From Cupriavidus sp. EM10 (GTDB lineage: Bacteria > Pseudomonadota > Gammaproteobacteria > Burkholderiales > Burkholderiaceae), in assembly GCF_018729255.1 (NCBI RefSeq), contig NZ_CP076061.1, positions 310,001-374,000 of the forward strand: 64,000 nt of DNA, given 5' to 3'. Numbering within the stretch: position 1 is the stretch's first letter; each line of letters starts with the position of its first letter. The notes beneath the pieces are model-generated. The model did no database searches. It had not been told where the DNA came from and saw only the letters and a list, made by a program, of their open reading frames with translations. Positions 37,232 to 46,720 of the stretch are shown one piece after another. The position numbers were made by a program, and so were the translations under genes.

Positions 37232-38549
37232 ACTCGCAAATCGAGCGCCGCTCGACGGAGCGGCATCTGCATCCGTCGGGACGGTCTACACCAAGATCGC
37301 GTGGCGCATCATCCCCGTGCTGATGCTGTGTTACTTCTTCGCCTATCTCGACCGCGTCAACGTCGGCTTCGCCAAGTTGCAGATGTTGAATGACCTCAAA
37401 TTCTCCGAGACAGCCTATGGTCTTGGTGCCGGCCTGTTCTTCATCGGCTATCTGTTGTTCGAAGTGCCCAGCAACATCCTGATGATGCGAATCGGCGCCC
37501 GGAAGACCATTTGTCGCATCATGGTGCTATGGGGTGCCATCTCCGTAGCATTCGCATTTGTGCAGACGCCCACGCAGTTCTACATTCTTCGGGTACTGCT
37601 CGGCGCTGCGGAAGCCGGCTTCTATCCAGGGATCATTCTCTACCTCTCGTTTTGGTTCCCTTCGGCCACACGGGCCAAAATGACGGCTCTGTTCTTCACC
37701 GCCGTCCCGGTATCGGGGCTGTTCGGCGCACCGGCTTCCGGACTCATTCTGGACGGACTGAATGGTCTCCATGGGTTGTCTGGTTGGCAGTGGATGTTCA
37801 TCTTCGAGGGCATTCCTTCACTCCTGCTCGGGCTTGCCGTTCCCATCCTGCTCTGCGATGCGCCCCAGCAAGCAAAATGGCTCAATGACGCCGAGAAAGC
37901 CACGGTCGTCGGCGAACTCGAACAGGAAAGTCGAGCCAAGAGTGAACATGCACACGGCGACATCGGCGTCGCAGGAACCTTCACAAATGCTCGGGTATGG
38001 CACCTCACTGCGATCTGTGTCTGCCAGGTGGCAGCCATCTATGGCATTGGCTTCTGGCTGCCGACCATCTTGAGGGAGGTCGGCTTCAAGACTGCGGCGG
38101 AGATCGGCTGGATGTCGGCGATACCGTTCGGCTGTGCGGCCATTGCACTCAACTTGGTATGTCGCAGCTCGGACAAGCGCCTTGAGCGTCGTTGGCATAC
38201 CGCAGCAAGCTTCCTGGTCGCCGCCGTGGGCCTTGTCGCCAGTGTCCAGCTCTCCCACGCGCCATGGCTCGCACTTTCGGCCCTTACCGTCGCCACGATG
38301 GGCGCATACGCCACGACAACGATGTTCTGGACTCTGCCCAGCATGTTCTTCTCGGGTCTGGGCATGGCAACAGCCATCGGCCTCATCAACTCAGTCGGTG
38401 GCCTTGGCGGCTTCCTCAGTCCTTACATCGTCGGGCTCATCAAGGACGCCACCGGATCGACCGGCAACGCCGTCTACCTGTTGGCCGCCACCGCAGCGAT
38501 CGGCGCTCTGCTCACCCTTCGTCTGCCGCGCGGCATCATCAATCGATAA
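37224..38549 (+). CDS. MFS transporter, anion:cation symporter family
   Basis: An inner-membrane carrier of 441 residues with twelve predicted hydrophobic helices. The N-terminus has RIIPVLMLCYFFAYLDRVNV and the family signature FEVPSNILMMRIGARK; helix 4-5 has EAGFYPGIILYLSFWFP. This resembles the tartrate/phthalate/glucarate carriers of the ACS family. It overlaps the DUF1445 gene by 8 bases, and pxpB follows after 8 bases. In this operon it is probably the uptake carrier for 5-oxoproline or an N-acyl/pyroglutamyl acid. Confidence 0.92.
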   Translation: MTELANRAPLDGAASASVGTVYTKIAWRIIPVLMLCYFFAYLDRVNVGFAKLQMLNDLKFSETAYGLGAGLFFIGYLLFEVPSNILMMRIGARKTICRIMVLWGAISVAFAFVQTPTQFYILRVLLGAAEAGFYPGIILYLSFWFPSATRAKMTALFFTAVPVSGLFGAPASGLILDGLNGLHGLSGWQWMFIFEGIPSLLLGLAVPILLCDAPQQAKWLNDAEKATVVGELEQESRAKSEHAHGDIGVAGTFTNARVWHLTAICVCQVAAIYGIGFWLPTILREVGFKTAAEIGWMSAIPFGCAAIALNLVCRSSDKRLERRWHTAASFLVAAVGLVASVQLSHAPWLALSALTVATMGAYATTTMFWTLPSMFFSGLGMATAIGLINSVGGLGGFLSPYIVGLIKDATGSTGNAVYLLAATAAIGALLTLRLPRGIINR

Positions 38550-38557
38550 GAGGCAGC

Positions 38558-39277
38558 ATGTCTTTGCAACTCGAACATCCTCCCCCTATCGATCAGGAGG
38601 GTAGGCCTGGTACGCCCGTACGCATCTCTCACGCAGGCGTTGGCAGTCTTCTTCTGGACCCCGCACGCGATACCTTCGACATGGCGGTCCAGGCAAAACT
38701 CCTCGCCCTGGAAGACCGGTTGCGCAGCGCCAAGCTGCGCGCCCTCGGTATCCAGCAGGTGATTCTCGGCATGAACAATCTGCTGGTCACGTTCGATCCA
38801 TCCATTCTGCATCCACTGCGTGCACGCGACACGCTCGCGGCGCTCTGGGCCTCAACCGAGGCCAAGGTCATCAAGGGGAAATCCGTCGTCTTCGACGTCA
38901 TCTATGGTGGTGAACAAGGGGAAGACCTGCCCGATGTGGCCGATACCTTGGGGCTGTCCATCGCGGACGTCGTCCGGATGCACTGCGAGGCCGAGTACAC
39001 CGTAGCGTCCATTGGCTCTATGCCGGGATTTCCGTATATCGCTGGTCTTCCCGCATCCCTCCATATCAGGCGGCGCAGCGTGCCGCGTCTCAACCTGGCC
39101 TCGGGCTCAGTCATCATCGGGGGTGCACAAGCCTCCGTCCTCCCCATGGCGGGACCGTGCGGCTGGCATGTCCTTGGTGCGACAACGACCAAACTGTTCG
39201 ATCTTGCCGCCGAGCGCGCCAGTCTCCTCGCCCCGGGCGATCAGGTGCGATTCAATGCCATCAAGGTAATGTCATGA
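38558..39277 (+). CDS. pxpB: 5-oxoprolinase subunit B (KipI/allophanate hydrolase subunit 1-like)
   Basis: A protein of 239 residues from ATG 38558. Family landmarks are GVGSLLLDPARD, NNLLVTFDPSIL, GEDLPDVADTLGLS, the conserved SMPGFPYIAGLPASL and GGAQASVLPMAGPCGWHVLG. PxpB and PxpC form the ATP-dependent part of bacterial 5-oxoprolinase that opens 5-oxo-L-proline to glutamate together with PxpA. The gene overlaps pxpC in an ATGA arrangement. Confidence 0.93.
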   Translation: MSLQLEHPPPIDQEGRPGTPVRISHAGVGSLLLDPARDTFDMAVQAKLLALEDRLRSAKLRALGIQQVILGMNNLLVTFDPSILHPLRARDTLAALWASTEAKVIKGKSVVFDVIYGGEQGEDLPDVADTLGLSIADVVRMHCEAEYTVASIGSMPGFPYIAGLPASLHIRRRSVPRLNLASGSVIIGGAQASVLPMAGPCGWHVLGATTTKLFDLAAERASLLAPGDQVRFNAIKVMS

Positions 39278-40263
39278 TCGAAGTCCTTACCAATGGGGCG
39301 CTCAATCTGATTGTCGACACTGGCCGTACCGCTGCCACGCAAATGGGCGTCAGCAAGGGCGGTGCCATGGACACACTGGCAATGCGCTTGGCCAATCTCA
39401 TGGTTGGCAATGAAGAAAGCGACGCATGCATAGAGGTCACCATTTTCCCGTTTCGGGCACGCTTCGATTGCGACACGAGAATCGCGATCGCTGGTGCAGC
39501 CTGTAACGCTCGCATCGGCGACCAGAGAGTGTCGCCATACTGGTGTCGCACCATCCGATCAGGCGAGACCCTGGCACTGGAGGCGCCCTCAGATGGCGCA
39601 CGCGTCTACATCGCCGTTTGCGGCGGGATCGACGTACCTGTCGTACTCGGATCCAGAACGACGGACATTCGCAGCGGATTTGGTGGCGTTGAGGGCCGAG
39701 CGCTCAAGCGCGGCGATCGATTGGCCGTGGGGGAGCCACGCAGCGGCGATTCCGGCACGACTGGGGTCCGCAAAGGCTTTGGTGTGTCGCCAGCATCGGT
39801 AAAGGGGTTGTTCCGTGAACTACGTGCGAATGTCGTAGAGGTGCGATGCCTCCGCGGCTCGGAATACGAGGGTTTCCAGCGACAGTCCCAAGTAGCACTG
39901 TGCGAAACCCCGTACACGGTCACTGCGGACTCCAATCGCATGGGGTATCGCCTGGCTGGGGAGGGCCTTCATCTGCACACGTCGATCGAACTGTTGTCGC
40001 ATGGCATCGTGCCAGGCACCGTACAGGTGCCACCCTCTGGTCAACCCATTATCCAGTTGGCAGACGGGAACACCTGCGGTGGGTACCCCAAGATTGCAAC
40101 GGTCATTGAGCCCGATCTCTGGAAGCTCGGGCAAGTCAGGGCCGGCATCGCATTGCGCTTCACGGTGGTGGAGATCGAGCAGGCGCTCGAACAATGCCAC
40201 AAGCATCACCGCGAGTTGACCGCTATCTCAGAGAACCTCGAACTCATCGTCGGTTGTCATTGA
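39274..40263 (+). CDS. pxpC: 5-oxoprolinase subunit C (KipA/biotin-dependent carboxyltransferase-like)
   Basis: A protein of 329 residues, starting inside the pxpB stop codon (ATGA). Landmarks are TQMGVSKGGAMDTLAMRLAN, CGGIDVPVVLGSRTTD, ADSNRMGYRLAGEGL and QLADGNTCGGYPKIATVI. It works with PxpA and PxpB in 5-oxoproline hydrolysis. It looks intact and slightly longer than the Bacillus KipA core. Confidence 0.93.
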   Translation: MIEVLTNGALNLIVDTGRTAATQMGVSKGGAMDTLAMRLANLMVGNEESDACIEVTIFPFRARFDCDTRIAIAGAACNARIGDQRVSPYWCRTIRSGETLALEAPSDGARVYIAVCGGIDVPVVLGSRTTDIRSGFGGVEGRALKRGDRLAVGEPRSGDSGTTGVRKGFGVSPASVKGLFRELRANVVEVRCLRGSEYEGFQRQSQVALCETPYTVTADSNRMGYRLAGEGLHLHTSIELLSHGIVPGTVQVPPSGQPIIQLADGNTCGGYPKIATVIEPDLWKLGQVRAGIALRFTVVEIEQALEQCHKHHRELTAISENLELIVGCH

Positions 40264-40279
40264 ACAGGAGTGAATTGAC

Positions 40280-41056
40280 ATGTCCAACTTCCAACGCAAC
40301 CTCCACATCGATATCAACGCGGACCTTGGCGAGGGCTTCGGTGTCTACCAAGCCGGCGACGATGCGGCGATGCTGAAGATCGTGACGTCCGCAAACATCG
40401 CATGCGGCTTCCATGCAGGTGATCCGGAAATCATGGCCTCGACCTTCTTGCAGGCCAAGGACCACAACGTCAACGTCGGCGCTCACCCTGGATACCCCGA
40501 CCTGCCTGGTTTCGGTCGCCGCACCATGGCGTTCAAGCCTGCAGAGATTGAACGCATCATTGCCTATCAGGTCGGTGCGGCTCAAGCGCTGTCAGCCTAT
40601 GCGGGCAATCCGATTACCTATGTCAAGGCCCACGGCGCACTTGGCAATCTCACGAATGTCGACGAGGCCGTCGCGACCGCGGTCTGCCGTGCTGTCAAAG
40701 CGGTGGACCCTTCTCTCATCTGCATGACATTCGCTGGTGGTCTGCTTGACCGCATCGGCAGGGATATGGGCTTGCGCACTTGTGCGGAGATCTTCGCTGA
40801 TCGTGCATACACCGCCGAAGGACGGGTCGTTCCCCGCAGCCAGCCTGGAGCCATGATCGAGGATCCCGATGAGGCAGCGCAGCGCGTCGTTCGCATGATT
40901 CAGAAGGGTGCAATCGAAACCATCGAGGGCACCGAGCTCCGAGTTCCGATCGACACCGTATGCGTGCACGGTGACTCCGCACATTCTGTCAGCATGGCTC
41001 GCGAAGTGCGCCGTCAGCTCGAAGCAGCGGGAGTGGAGGTGCGCCGCTTTGTCTGA
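40280..41056 (+). CDS. pxpA: 5-oxoprolinase subunit A (LamB/YcsF family)
   Basis: A protein of 258 residues with CAGGAG upstream. Landmarks are HIDINADLGEGFGVY, SANIACGFHAGDPEIM, NVGAHPGYPDLPGFGRR, VKAHGALGN, EIFADRAYTAEGRVVPR and VCVHGDSAHSV. It is the hydrolase subunit of the PxpABC enzyme. The gene order B-C-A within 2.5 kb behind a DUF1445 protein and a carrier makes this a complete 5-oxoproline-use operon. Confidence 0.95.
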   Translation: MSNFQRNLHIDINADLGEGFGVYQAGDDAAMLKIVTSANIACGFHAGDPEIMASTFLQAKDHNVNVGAHPGYPDLPGFGRRTMAFKPAEIERIIAYQVGAAQALSAYAGNPITYVKAHGALGNLTNVDEAVATAVCRAVKAVDPSLICMTFAGGLLDRIGRDMGLRTCAEIFADRAYTAEGRVVPRSQPGAMIEDPDEAAQRVVRMIQKGAIETIEGTELRVPIDTVCVHGDSAHSVSMAREVRRQLEAAGVEVRRFV

Positions 41057-41469
41057 GCTGCCAACATGCAAGCATCTTCCGACGCTCAAGGCGATCGAGA
41101 AGACTTTCCAGCATTTTCTTCTCGCTGAATTCACGCACGGCATCGCGTCGAGTACGAAGATGGCGAAACATAAAAGCCCATCTGCGAATGCATCAACAAC
41201 GCGAGGATGGCATTGACTGGTACACCTGCTTTGGCCTAACCGGCCTGAGTATCTTCGTACGAAAATAGTAGTAACCCGGACCACTATTCCTGAATTTCAT
41301 CGTCAAACATCGAAAAAAGTTGTTTGCCCAACGCGAGGTGCACGTCCGAGAATCGGCCATGCGTCAGCGCTCTTTGCGGGCGCAAATATTTCCACGTCCT
41401 ACCGCCCCCAAGTACCCAACGGTCAGCGACGCCTCTCCCACGAATGACCTGTTGCTCTGGATAAGGACT
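41057..41469. other. Intergenic region between pxpA and TctC
   Basis: About 410 bases without a supported gene. A perfect 10-base palindrome TTCGTACGAA lies at 41254-41263 followed by an AT-rich stretch, a plausible promoter or operator area for the downstream TctC-deacylase pair. Other short open frames show no recognisable signal. Confidence 0.35.
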
Positions 41470-42432
41470 ATGTACCGTCTGCGCACTCTGGTTGTATCCG
41501 CTCTTCTGGCCACCCCGCTTCTCGCTCACGCCGCCTACCCAGACAAGCCCATCAAGGTCGTGGTGCCCGCCGCCCCAGGAACGACATCGGATCTACTGCT
41601 CCGCGTGCTGTCAGCGCAGCTATCGAAACAGCTCGGAGTTCCCCTGGTGATCGACAACCGCCCGGGCGCCTCGTTTCTTATCGGTACGATGGCCATCGTT
41701 CGGGCGCCGGCCGATGGATACACCATTGGATACGGCAACGTGACGACGTTTTCCATCAACCCCGCTCTGCTCCGGTCGATGCCGTACGCACCTTCGAAGG
41801 ATCTGACGCCCATTAGTGAAATTCTTCAGGTACGCAACCTCCTGGTGGTTCCGAATCAATCCAGGTTCCACTCGGTCAAGGATGTGGTCGCCTATGCGAA
41901 AGAGCATCCTGGCAAGCTGAGCGTGGCGTCTGGCGGAAATGGCACAACCGGGCACCTCGGGGGCGAACTGTTCAAGAGCATGACCAGCATCAATATGGTC
42001 CATGTTCCGTACAAGAGCGGCGCTCAGGCTGCGCAGGATCTGATTGGTGGGCAGGCAGATCTCATGTTCGAGAACATCTCCATCGTGGGCCCTCTTGTTG
42101 AAGGTGGAAAGCTCCGGGCGTTGGCCTATGCCGGCCCCACGCGCTCCAAGAAATTTCCGAGCGTTCCGACGATACAAGAAAGCGGTGTGCCGAACTACGA
42201 TATGTCCGCTTGGGGCGGACTCATCGGCCCGGCCAACATGCCGACTGAGATCGTCAATCGCCTGGACGCCGAGATCCGAAAGGCTATGTTGGAACCCCAG
42301 GTAAAGGCGCGCTTCGAGCAACTCGGCGTGGACGTCGACTACCGGGACACGGCGGCCTTTCGGAAGCTGATTGAAACTGACGCTCCGAAGTGGAAAGACG
42401 TCGTCAAGGCCTCAGGCGCCACTGTGGACTGA
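41470..42432 (+). CDS. Bug/TctC family substrate-binding protein
   Basis: A periplasmic receptor of 320 residues. The start at ATG 41470 (AAGGA upstream) is chosen because the signal peptide MYRLRTLVVSALLATPLL begins there, with cleavage near AHA-AYPDKPIKV. Landmarks are APGTTSDLLLRVL, DNRPGASFLIGTMA, SGGNGTTGHLGGELF and VPYKSGAQAAQDL. The next gene, an N-acyl-D-amino-acid deacylase, starts 2 bases after its stop, so the receptor probably captures the same ligand, for instance an N-acylated amino acid. Confidence 0.93.
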   Translation: MYRLRTLVVSALLATPLLAHAAYPDKPIKVVVPAAPGTTSDLLLRVLSAQLSKQLGVPLVIDNRPGASFLIGTMAIVRAPADGYTIGYGNVTTFSINPALLRSMPYAPSKDLTPISEILQVRNLLVVPNQSRFHSVKDVVAYAKEHPGKLSVASGGNGTTGHLGGELFKSMTSINMVHVPYKSGAQAAQDLIGGQADLMFENISIVGPLVEGGKLRALAYAGPTRSKKFPSVPTIQESGVPNYDMSAWGGLIGPANMPTEIVNRLDAEIRKAMLEPQVKARFEQLGVDVDYRDTAAFRKLIETDAPKWKDVVKASGATVD

Positions 42433-42434
42433 AT

Positions 42435-43901
42435 ATGCAAGAACACCTGGACATCATCATCGAGAACGGTACGGTCATCGACGGCACCGGCGCACCGCGA
42501 TACCAGGCCGATATCGGCATTGCTGGGAATCGAATCGCCGAGATCGGCGATTTGAAAGCGAGCACGGCATCCTTGCGAGTCGACGCCAAGGGCTTGGTGG
42601 TCAGTCCCGGCTTCATCGATGCGCATGCTCACGATGACAGGATGCTCCTTTCGGATGCGGAAATGCGCCCCAAGCTATCGCAGGGTGTCACGACCGTGAT
42701 TACCGGAAACTGTGGCATCTCGCTGGCGCCGATGACAAAGCGATTCGATGGCAACGTTACCGCGCCGCTCGACTTGCTGGACAGGCGCGGTGATTGGTTC
42801 CAGTTTGGCACGTTCGGCGCTTATCTTGACGCTATCCAAGCATCCGGCACGGCCATCAATTTCGCCCCGTTGGTTGGCCATACGACCCTGCGAATTGCAA
42901 CGATGGAAGATCCGAGCCTCGCTGCGACCCACGATCAGATTGCGCGAATGCGCGATATGGTCGACGAAGCGATGGAGTCCGGAGCCATCGGCGTGTCAAC
43001 GGGACTGGCGTACACCACCGCTTTGGCCGCGACAACACAAGAAGTTATCGACATCTGTGAACCCCTCCAGCGTCACGGTGGCATCTACTGCACGCACATG
43101 CGTGACGAATCGGACGGGAGTATGGAGTCCCTGCGAGAGACCTTCGAGATCGGCCAGGCCCTAGCCATTCCGGTCGTGGTGTCGCATCACAAGTTGATTG
43201 GAGAACGGAACTTTGGCCGTTCTATCGAAACGCTCGCCTACATCGCCGAGCGCATGCGGCATCAACCAATTTGCCTCGATTGCTATCCCTACGACGCGGG
43301 ATCCTCCATTCTGGAGGAGTGGCGTGCAAAGCGTTGTGAGAGGGTCTTGATCACGTGGTCTGAGCCCTACCCTGATTTTGCCGGCATGGACCTCAGGGAT
43401 ATTGCCGCAAGGCTGGACCTGCAGAGAGAAGAGGCTGTTCGACGTCTTATGCCCGCTGGGGCCATCTACTTCGTCATGGACGAGGGAGATGTCGAGCGGA
43501 TCATGTCGTTCGCGACCACCATGATCGGATCAGACGGGCTCCCGCATGATGACCGCCCGCACCCTCGTCTATGAGGTGCCTTCCCCAAGGTACTGGGCCA
43601 CTATGTTAAGCGCCGCAAACTCTTTTCTCTTGAGCAGGCGGTTCACAAGATGACAGGCCTGACGGCGCGGAACTTCGGCTTGCAGGATCGCGGGGTGCTT
43701 CGACCCGGGTGCTTTGCAGACGTTACTGTGTTTGATCCAGAGACTGTCGACGACAGTTCCCCTTATGGCGCACCCGTGGGACCCGCCTCGGGCATCAAAC
43801 ACGTCCTAGTGAATGGATCAGTCGCATGGAACGAAGGCTTGGGGACCGGTAGCAGGACGGGAGTTGCCGTGCGCCGTATATGTGACGCCGCGTCCAACTA
43901 G
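42435..43901 (+). pseudogene. N-acyl-D-amino-acid deacylase (D-aminoacylase), in-frame premature stop
   Basis: An amidohydrolase-fold D-aminoacylase of 488 codons that releases a D-amino acid from its N-acyl form. ATG 42435 follows the TctC stop by 2 bases. The metal-site motifs PGFIDAHAHDDR, VITGNCGISLAP, CTHMRDESDG and VSHHKLIGERNFG are intact. At 43572-43574 the frame meets TGA, just after SDGLPHDDRPHPRL. Reading on in the same frame gives GAFPKVLGHYV and ends with the family C-terminus (FADVTVFDPETV). In this family the residue after HPRL is Trp, so TGG has become TGA. This is a point substitution, not a frameshift. The truncated product would lack about 110 residues, including part of the beta-sandwich. 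Confidence 0.87.
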
Positions 43902-44921
43902 CTTGAGTTGTGAGACCACGGTTACTGACAGCAACCGGTCACATAGAAAACTAACAACAAAAACATCACATCATGTTCCAGGTTCCAAGAGTCTCCTCGT
44001 TCCATGACAATGTCTGTTCAACAGAGGCGAATTGTGCGCCTCTTGCACGAAGGATTCTGCCTTCGTATCGTTCGATCTCTTCTTGATAACTCTCCTGTCT
44101 ATGCGGAGGTTCTGAATCCAATTGCGGATCCGCCAGAGCGCATCGCGCTCTGGCGGATCGACAAGCTGCTGTCCACGGGCTCGGTCAAGCCAGATAGCGG
44201 AGATTTGGCAACGTCACACTTTCTGAGCGCTACGCACAAGCACTGCAGTGGCAGGTGCTGATCCTATCCGTCAACAAAAAACTGTACTGATCTTGGAGCA
44301 TGGCGAGTATCGCGCGGGCGGGCAGCCTGGCGCCACGGCGCGGACAATAGGTTTAATAGAGGACAGACCGATTGGCTTCGGCCCTAGGCCCCTAGCGCCT
44401 GCCTGTACGGTATTGTCTCTCCACTGCAGTGGTAGCAGTATATGGTTGGCGAGATTTCGAAGACCGCCCAAATGAGGGACGATCAGGCCCGAGGGTATCA
44501 TCATGCTGCATAGTCTCACGATGGACTATCTGATCTGTTGCGAAGCGAGCTACCAACGCTCTCAACAGAGGTGGCCGCCGACGAGGTTGGCGAGATGACA
44601 GTCAAGACGGTTGCGATGTGGCACGAGGTCATTCCTGCGCCTGAGGGTGAGTAGTTTGAGCGATTTGCCTTGCCACCACAGTTCCCGCATTGACGCTGTC
44701 TAGCTCTCGCGATAAAGGTCCTGCAACACTGCCGTTGCTCACGCAGCGCCGACGGCGTTGCATCTAGCGGTTCAAACCGCACCGAAATGCTTTTCTTGAA
44801 AGGCCGGACGGCCGTACCACTCCGTTACCTGCCATTGATCCCGTGACAGCCAACCGGCAGCAATGGGTCGTTCTGCGACGTACCCACGCAAATCCGTAGA
44901 GCCATGGCTCATCGCTTGGCC
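43902..44921. other. Intergenic region of about 1 kb without a supported gene
   Basis: This gap separates the deacylase and the GntR gene. Open frames of 75-88 codons (for example 44004-44261 on the plus strand) show no family features and lack good ribosome-binding sites. A very strong perfect hairpin lies at 44127-44159. Base composition is mixed and the region may be decayed sequence, but I cannot identify a parent gene. Confidence 0.45.
44127..44159. repeat. Perfect 15-base inverted repeat with 3-base loop
   Basis: GATCCGCCAGAGCGC (44127-44141), ATC, GCGCTCTGGCGGATC (44145-44159). There is no T run beside it. Function is unknown; it could be a terminator-like RNA hairpin, a processing site or a leftover of a small repeat element. 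Confidence 0.75.
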
Positions 44922-45713
44922 TCAAACATCGTGAGTGATCTGCCCCGCGCCGAGCGTGTTGACGCTTTCGATACTTACATCCATCAGGATGCGGCTCCGC
45001 TCAGCCGACACATAAATGGTCAGATGCTGCACAGGCACCGTCTCCACGTCATAGAGCAGCCGCGCCACGCGTAGCAGTGGCGCGCCCACATCGACGCCCA
45101 GCAGTTCCGCGTAGTCCGGCTCGGCCGGCACGGCGGAAATCTCCTGCACCACGCGGCCGAAGCGGATGCCCTGCGCCATCAGGATTTCGTAGAGCGCCTG
45201 CTTCTGCAACTTCGCCCGCGTGATCCCGTGCGCAAAACGATCGGGCACCCAGGCGTCGGTCACCATGACGGCGTGTTCCTCCGTCGACCGCAGCCGCACG
45301 GCGTGCCATGCCAGATCACCTGGCTGCAACTGCAGTTGCAGCGCAACCACTGGCGGCGGCTCGGCGCCCGGCAGCAGTTCAAGCACCGTCACCCGTGTGG
45401 CATGCGCCTGCTTTCGCAGGGAATCGACAAAGCCGAGTGTGGCAGCGGGACGTTGAGGCGGAAGATCCATGCGGACGAACGTACCGAGGCCCTGCTTCTT
45501 CTCCACCAGCCCCTGGGCTTCGAGGTCGCTGACCGCACGACGCACGGTAATCCGCGACACCTTGAACAGTTCGCCCAGCCTTACCTCGTTGGGAATGCTC
45601 GCCCCGGGCGGATACATGCCGCGCAAGATCTGGTCGCGCAGCACCACGAACAACTGCTGGTGCAGGGGCAGGCCCGCCTTCTTGCCTGTGCCCTCGCGGC
45701 TGTCTGGATTCAT
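44922..45713 (-). CDS. GntR-family (HutC/UTRA) transcriptional regulator
   Basis: A regulator of 263 residues. The N-terminal GntR winged helix is at about residues 15-85 (GLPLHQQLFVVLRDQILRG, NEVRLGELFKVSRITVRRAV, GLVEKKQGLGTFV). The C-terminal UTRA ligand domain is at about 105-250 (LAWHAVRLRSTEEHAV, LYEILMAQGIRFGRVVQEIS). It is divergent from the lyase-LeuCD-PrpF operon across a 119-base gap and is its probable regulator. UTRA ligands are usually substrates of the controlled pathway. Confidence 0.93.
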   Translation of the reverse strand: MNPDSREGTGKKAGLPLHQQLFVVLRDQILRGMYPPGASIPNEVRLGELFKVSRITVRRAVSDLEAQGLVEKKQGLGTFVRMDLPPQRPAATLGFVDSLRKQAHATRVTVLELLPGAEPPPVVALQLQLQPGDLAWHAVRLRSTEEHAVMVTDAWVPDRFAHGITRAKLQKQALYEILMAQGIRFGRVVQEISAVPAEPDYAELLGVDVGAPLLRVARLLYDVETVPVQHLTIYVSAERSRILMDVSIESVNTLGAGQITHDV

Positions 45714-45832
45714 CGTCTGGTCGGTAAAAAAGAAAAATTGTAGCAGGCACTATCGTTATATCGCCATGACGTTATACACTTAATACCATTGGATACCGAG
45801 ACAACGCTCTTACACAAGGGAAACCGACGCCC
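45714..45832. promoter_or_regulatory. Divergent promoter region with CGTTATA direct repeats
   Basis: This is the AT-rich gap between the GntR and lyase genes. CGTTATA occurs at 45754-45760 and again at 45770-45776, 16 bases apart, next to ATACACTTAATACC. This is a candidate site for the GntR protein, of low certainty. Confidence 0.35.
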
Positions 45833-46720
45833 ATGACGACACCTTCGCCCCGCGCCATTCTGCGCGCCCGACTGGCCGGAAATGACTTGCTCGCCGCACC
45901 CGGCGCCTACGACGGCATTACCGCCCGCATGGCCGCCCAGGCCGGCTTCGAGGCGATCTACATGACCGGCGCGGGGGTCTCGGCCTCGCGCGGCTTTCCC
46001 GATTTCGGTCTGCTGACGCTGACCGAAATGGCCCAGGCCGCAGGCGTTATCGCGCAGTCCGTGTCGGTGCCCGTCATTGCCGATGCCGACACTGGTTATG
46101 GCAATGAACTGAACGTCACGCGAACCATCCGCGAATACGAGCGCGCCGGCATTGCCGGCCTGCATATCGAGGACCAGGTCGCGCCCAAGCGGTGTGGCCA
46201 CCTCGACGGCAAGGAAATCGTGTCTCGCGAGGAATTCGTCGCGAAGATCCGTGCCGCGGTAGCCGCGCGCGTCGACCCCGATTTCGTGATCATTGCCCGC
46301 ACCGATGCGCGCGCCGTGGTCAGTCTGGACGAAGCAATTGCCCGCGCCAATGCAGCGTTGCGGGCCGGTGCGGACATGGCGTTCGTCGAAGCCGCGCAAA
46401 GCATGGATGAACTTGCCGAGATTCCGCGCCGCGTGGAAGGTCCCTGCCTGCTCAACATCGTGCGGGGCGGCAAAACCCCCGATCTGTCGCTAGACGTCGC
46501 GCAGGAGCTGGGCTACAAGCTGGCCATCCTGCCGAGCCTGCTGATCGGCGCGGTGGTCGATGCATGCGATCAGACCCTGCGCGCGCTGCGCGAGACGCGC
46601 AAGCCTCCGGTATCCGCCAATGCCATGCCCGTGGCGGAACGATTCCGGCGATTCGGGGCCGACGAATGGAACGCCCTGCGCACGCGCTTCCGCAACGACG
46701 CGGACCAGGCGGGCCGGTAA
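45833..46720 (+). CDS. Isocitrate lyase/PEP mutase superfamily lyase (2-methylisocitrate or 2,3-dimethylmalate lyase-like)
   Basis: An enzyme of 295 residues with AAGGGA upstream. Active-site segments are PGAYDGITARMAAQAGFEAIYMTG, VIADADTGYG, LHIEDQVAPKRCGH (the catalytic KRCGH loop) and FVIIARTDARA. Such lyases split alkyl-malates or alkyl-isocitrates to pyruvate or succinate plus a second acid. The next three genes encode a LeuC/LeuD-type hydratase and a PrpF-type isomerase, so 2,3-dimethylmalate to pyruvate plus propionate is the best contextual match. Methylisocitrate cleavage is the main alternative. Its stop overlaps the next start (TAATG). Confidence 0.87.
   Translation: MTTPSPRAILRARLAGNDLLAAPGAYDGITARMAAQAGFEAIYMTGAGVSASRGFPDFGLLTLTEMAQAAGVIAQSVSVPVIADADTGYGNELNVTRTIREYERAGIAGLHIEDQVAPKRCGHLDGKEIVSREEFVAKIRAAVAARVDPDFVIIARTDARAVVSLDEAIARANAALRAGADMAFVEAAQSMDELAEIPRRVEGPCLLNIVRGGKTPDLSLDVAQELGYKLAILPSLLIGAVVDACDQTLRALRETRKPPVSANAMPVAERFRRFGADEWNALRTRFRNDADQAGR

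Noticed and set aside
43572..43574. TGA as a selenocysteine codon in the D-aminoacylase
   Set aside because: The family has Trp here, not Cys. I see no obvious stem-loop of the SECIS type after it and no Sec genes.
44004..44261. 85-codon open frame in the gap before GntR
   Set aside because: It is not recognisable, contains the perfect hairpin inside its frame, and lacks a good start signal. It is kept as part of the intergenic entry.
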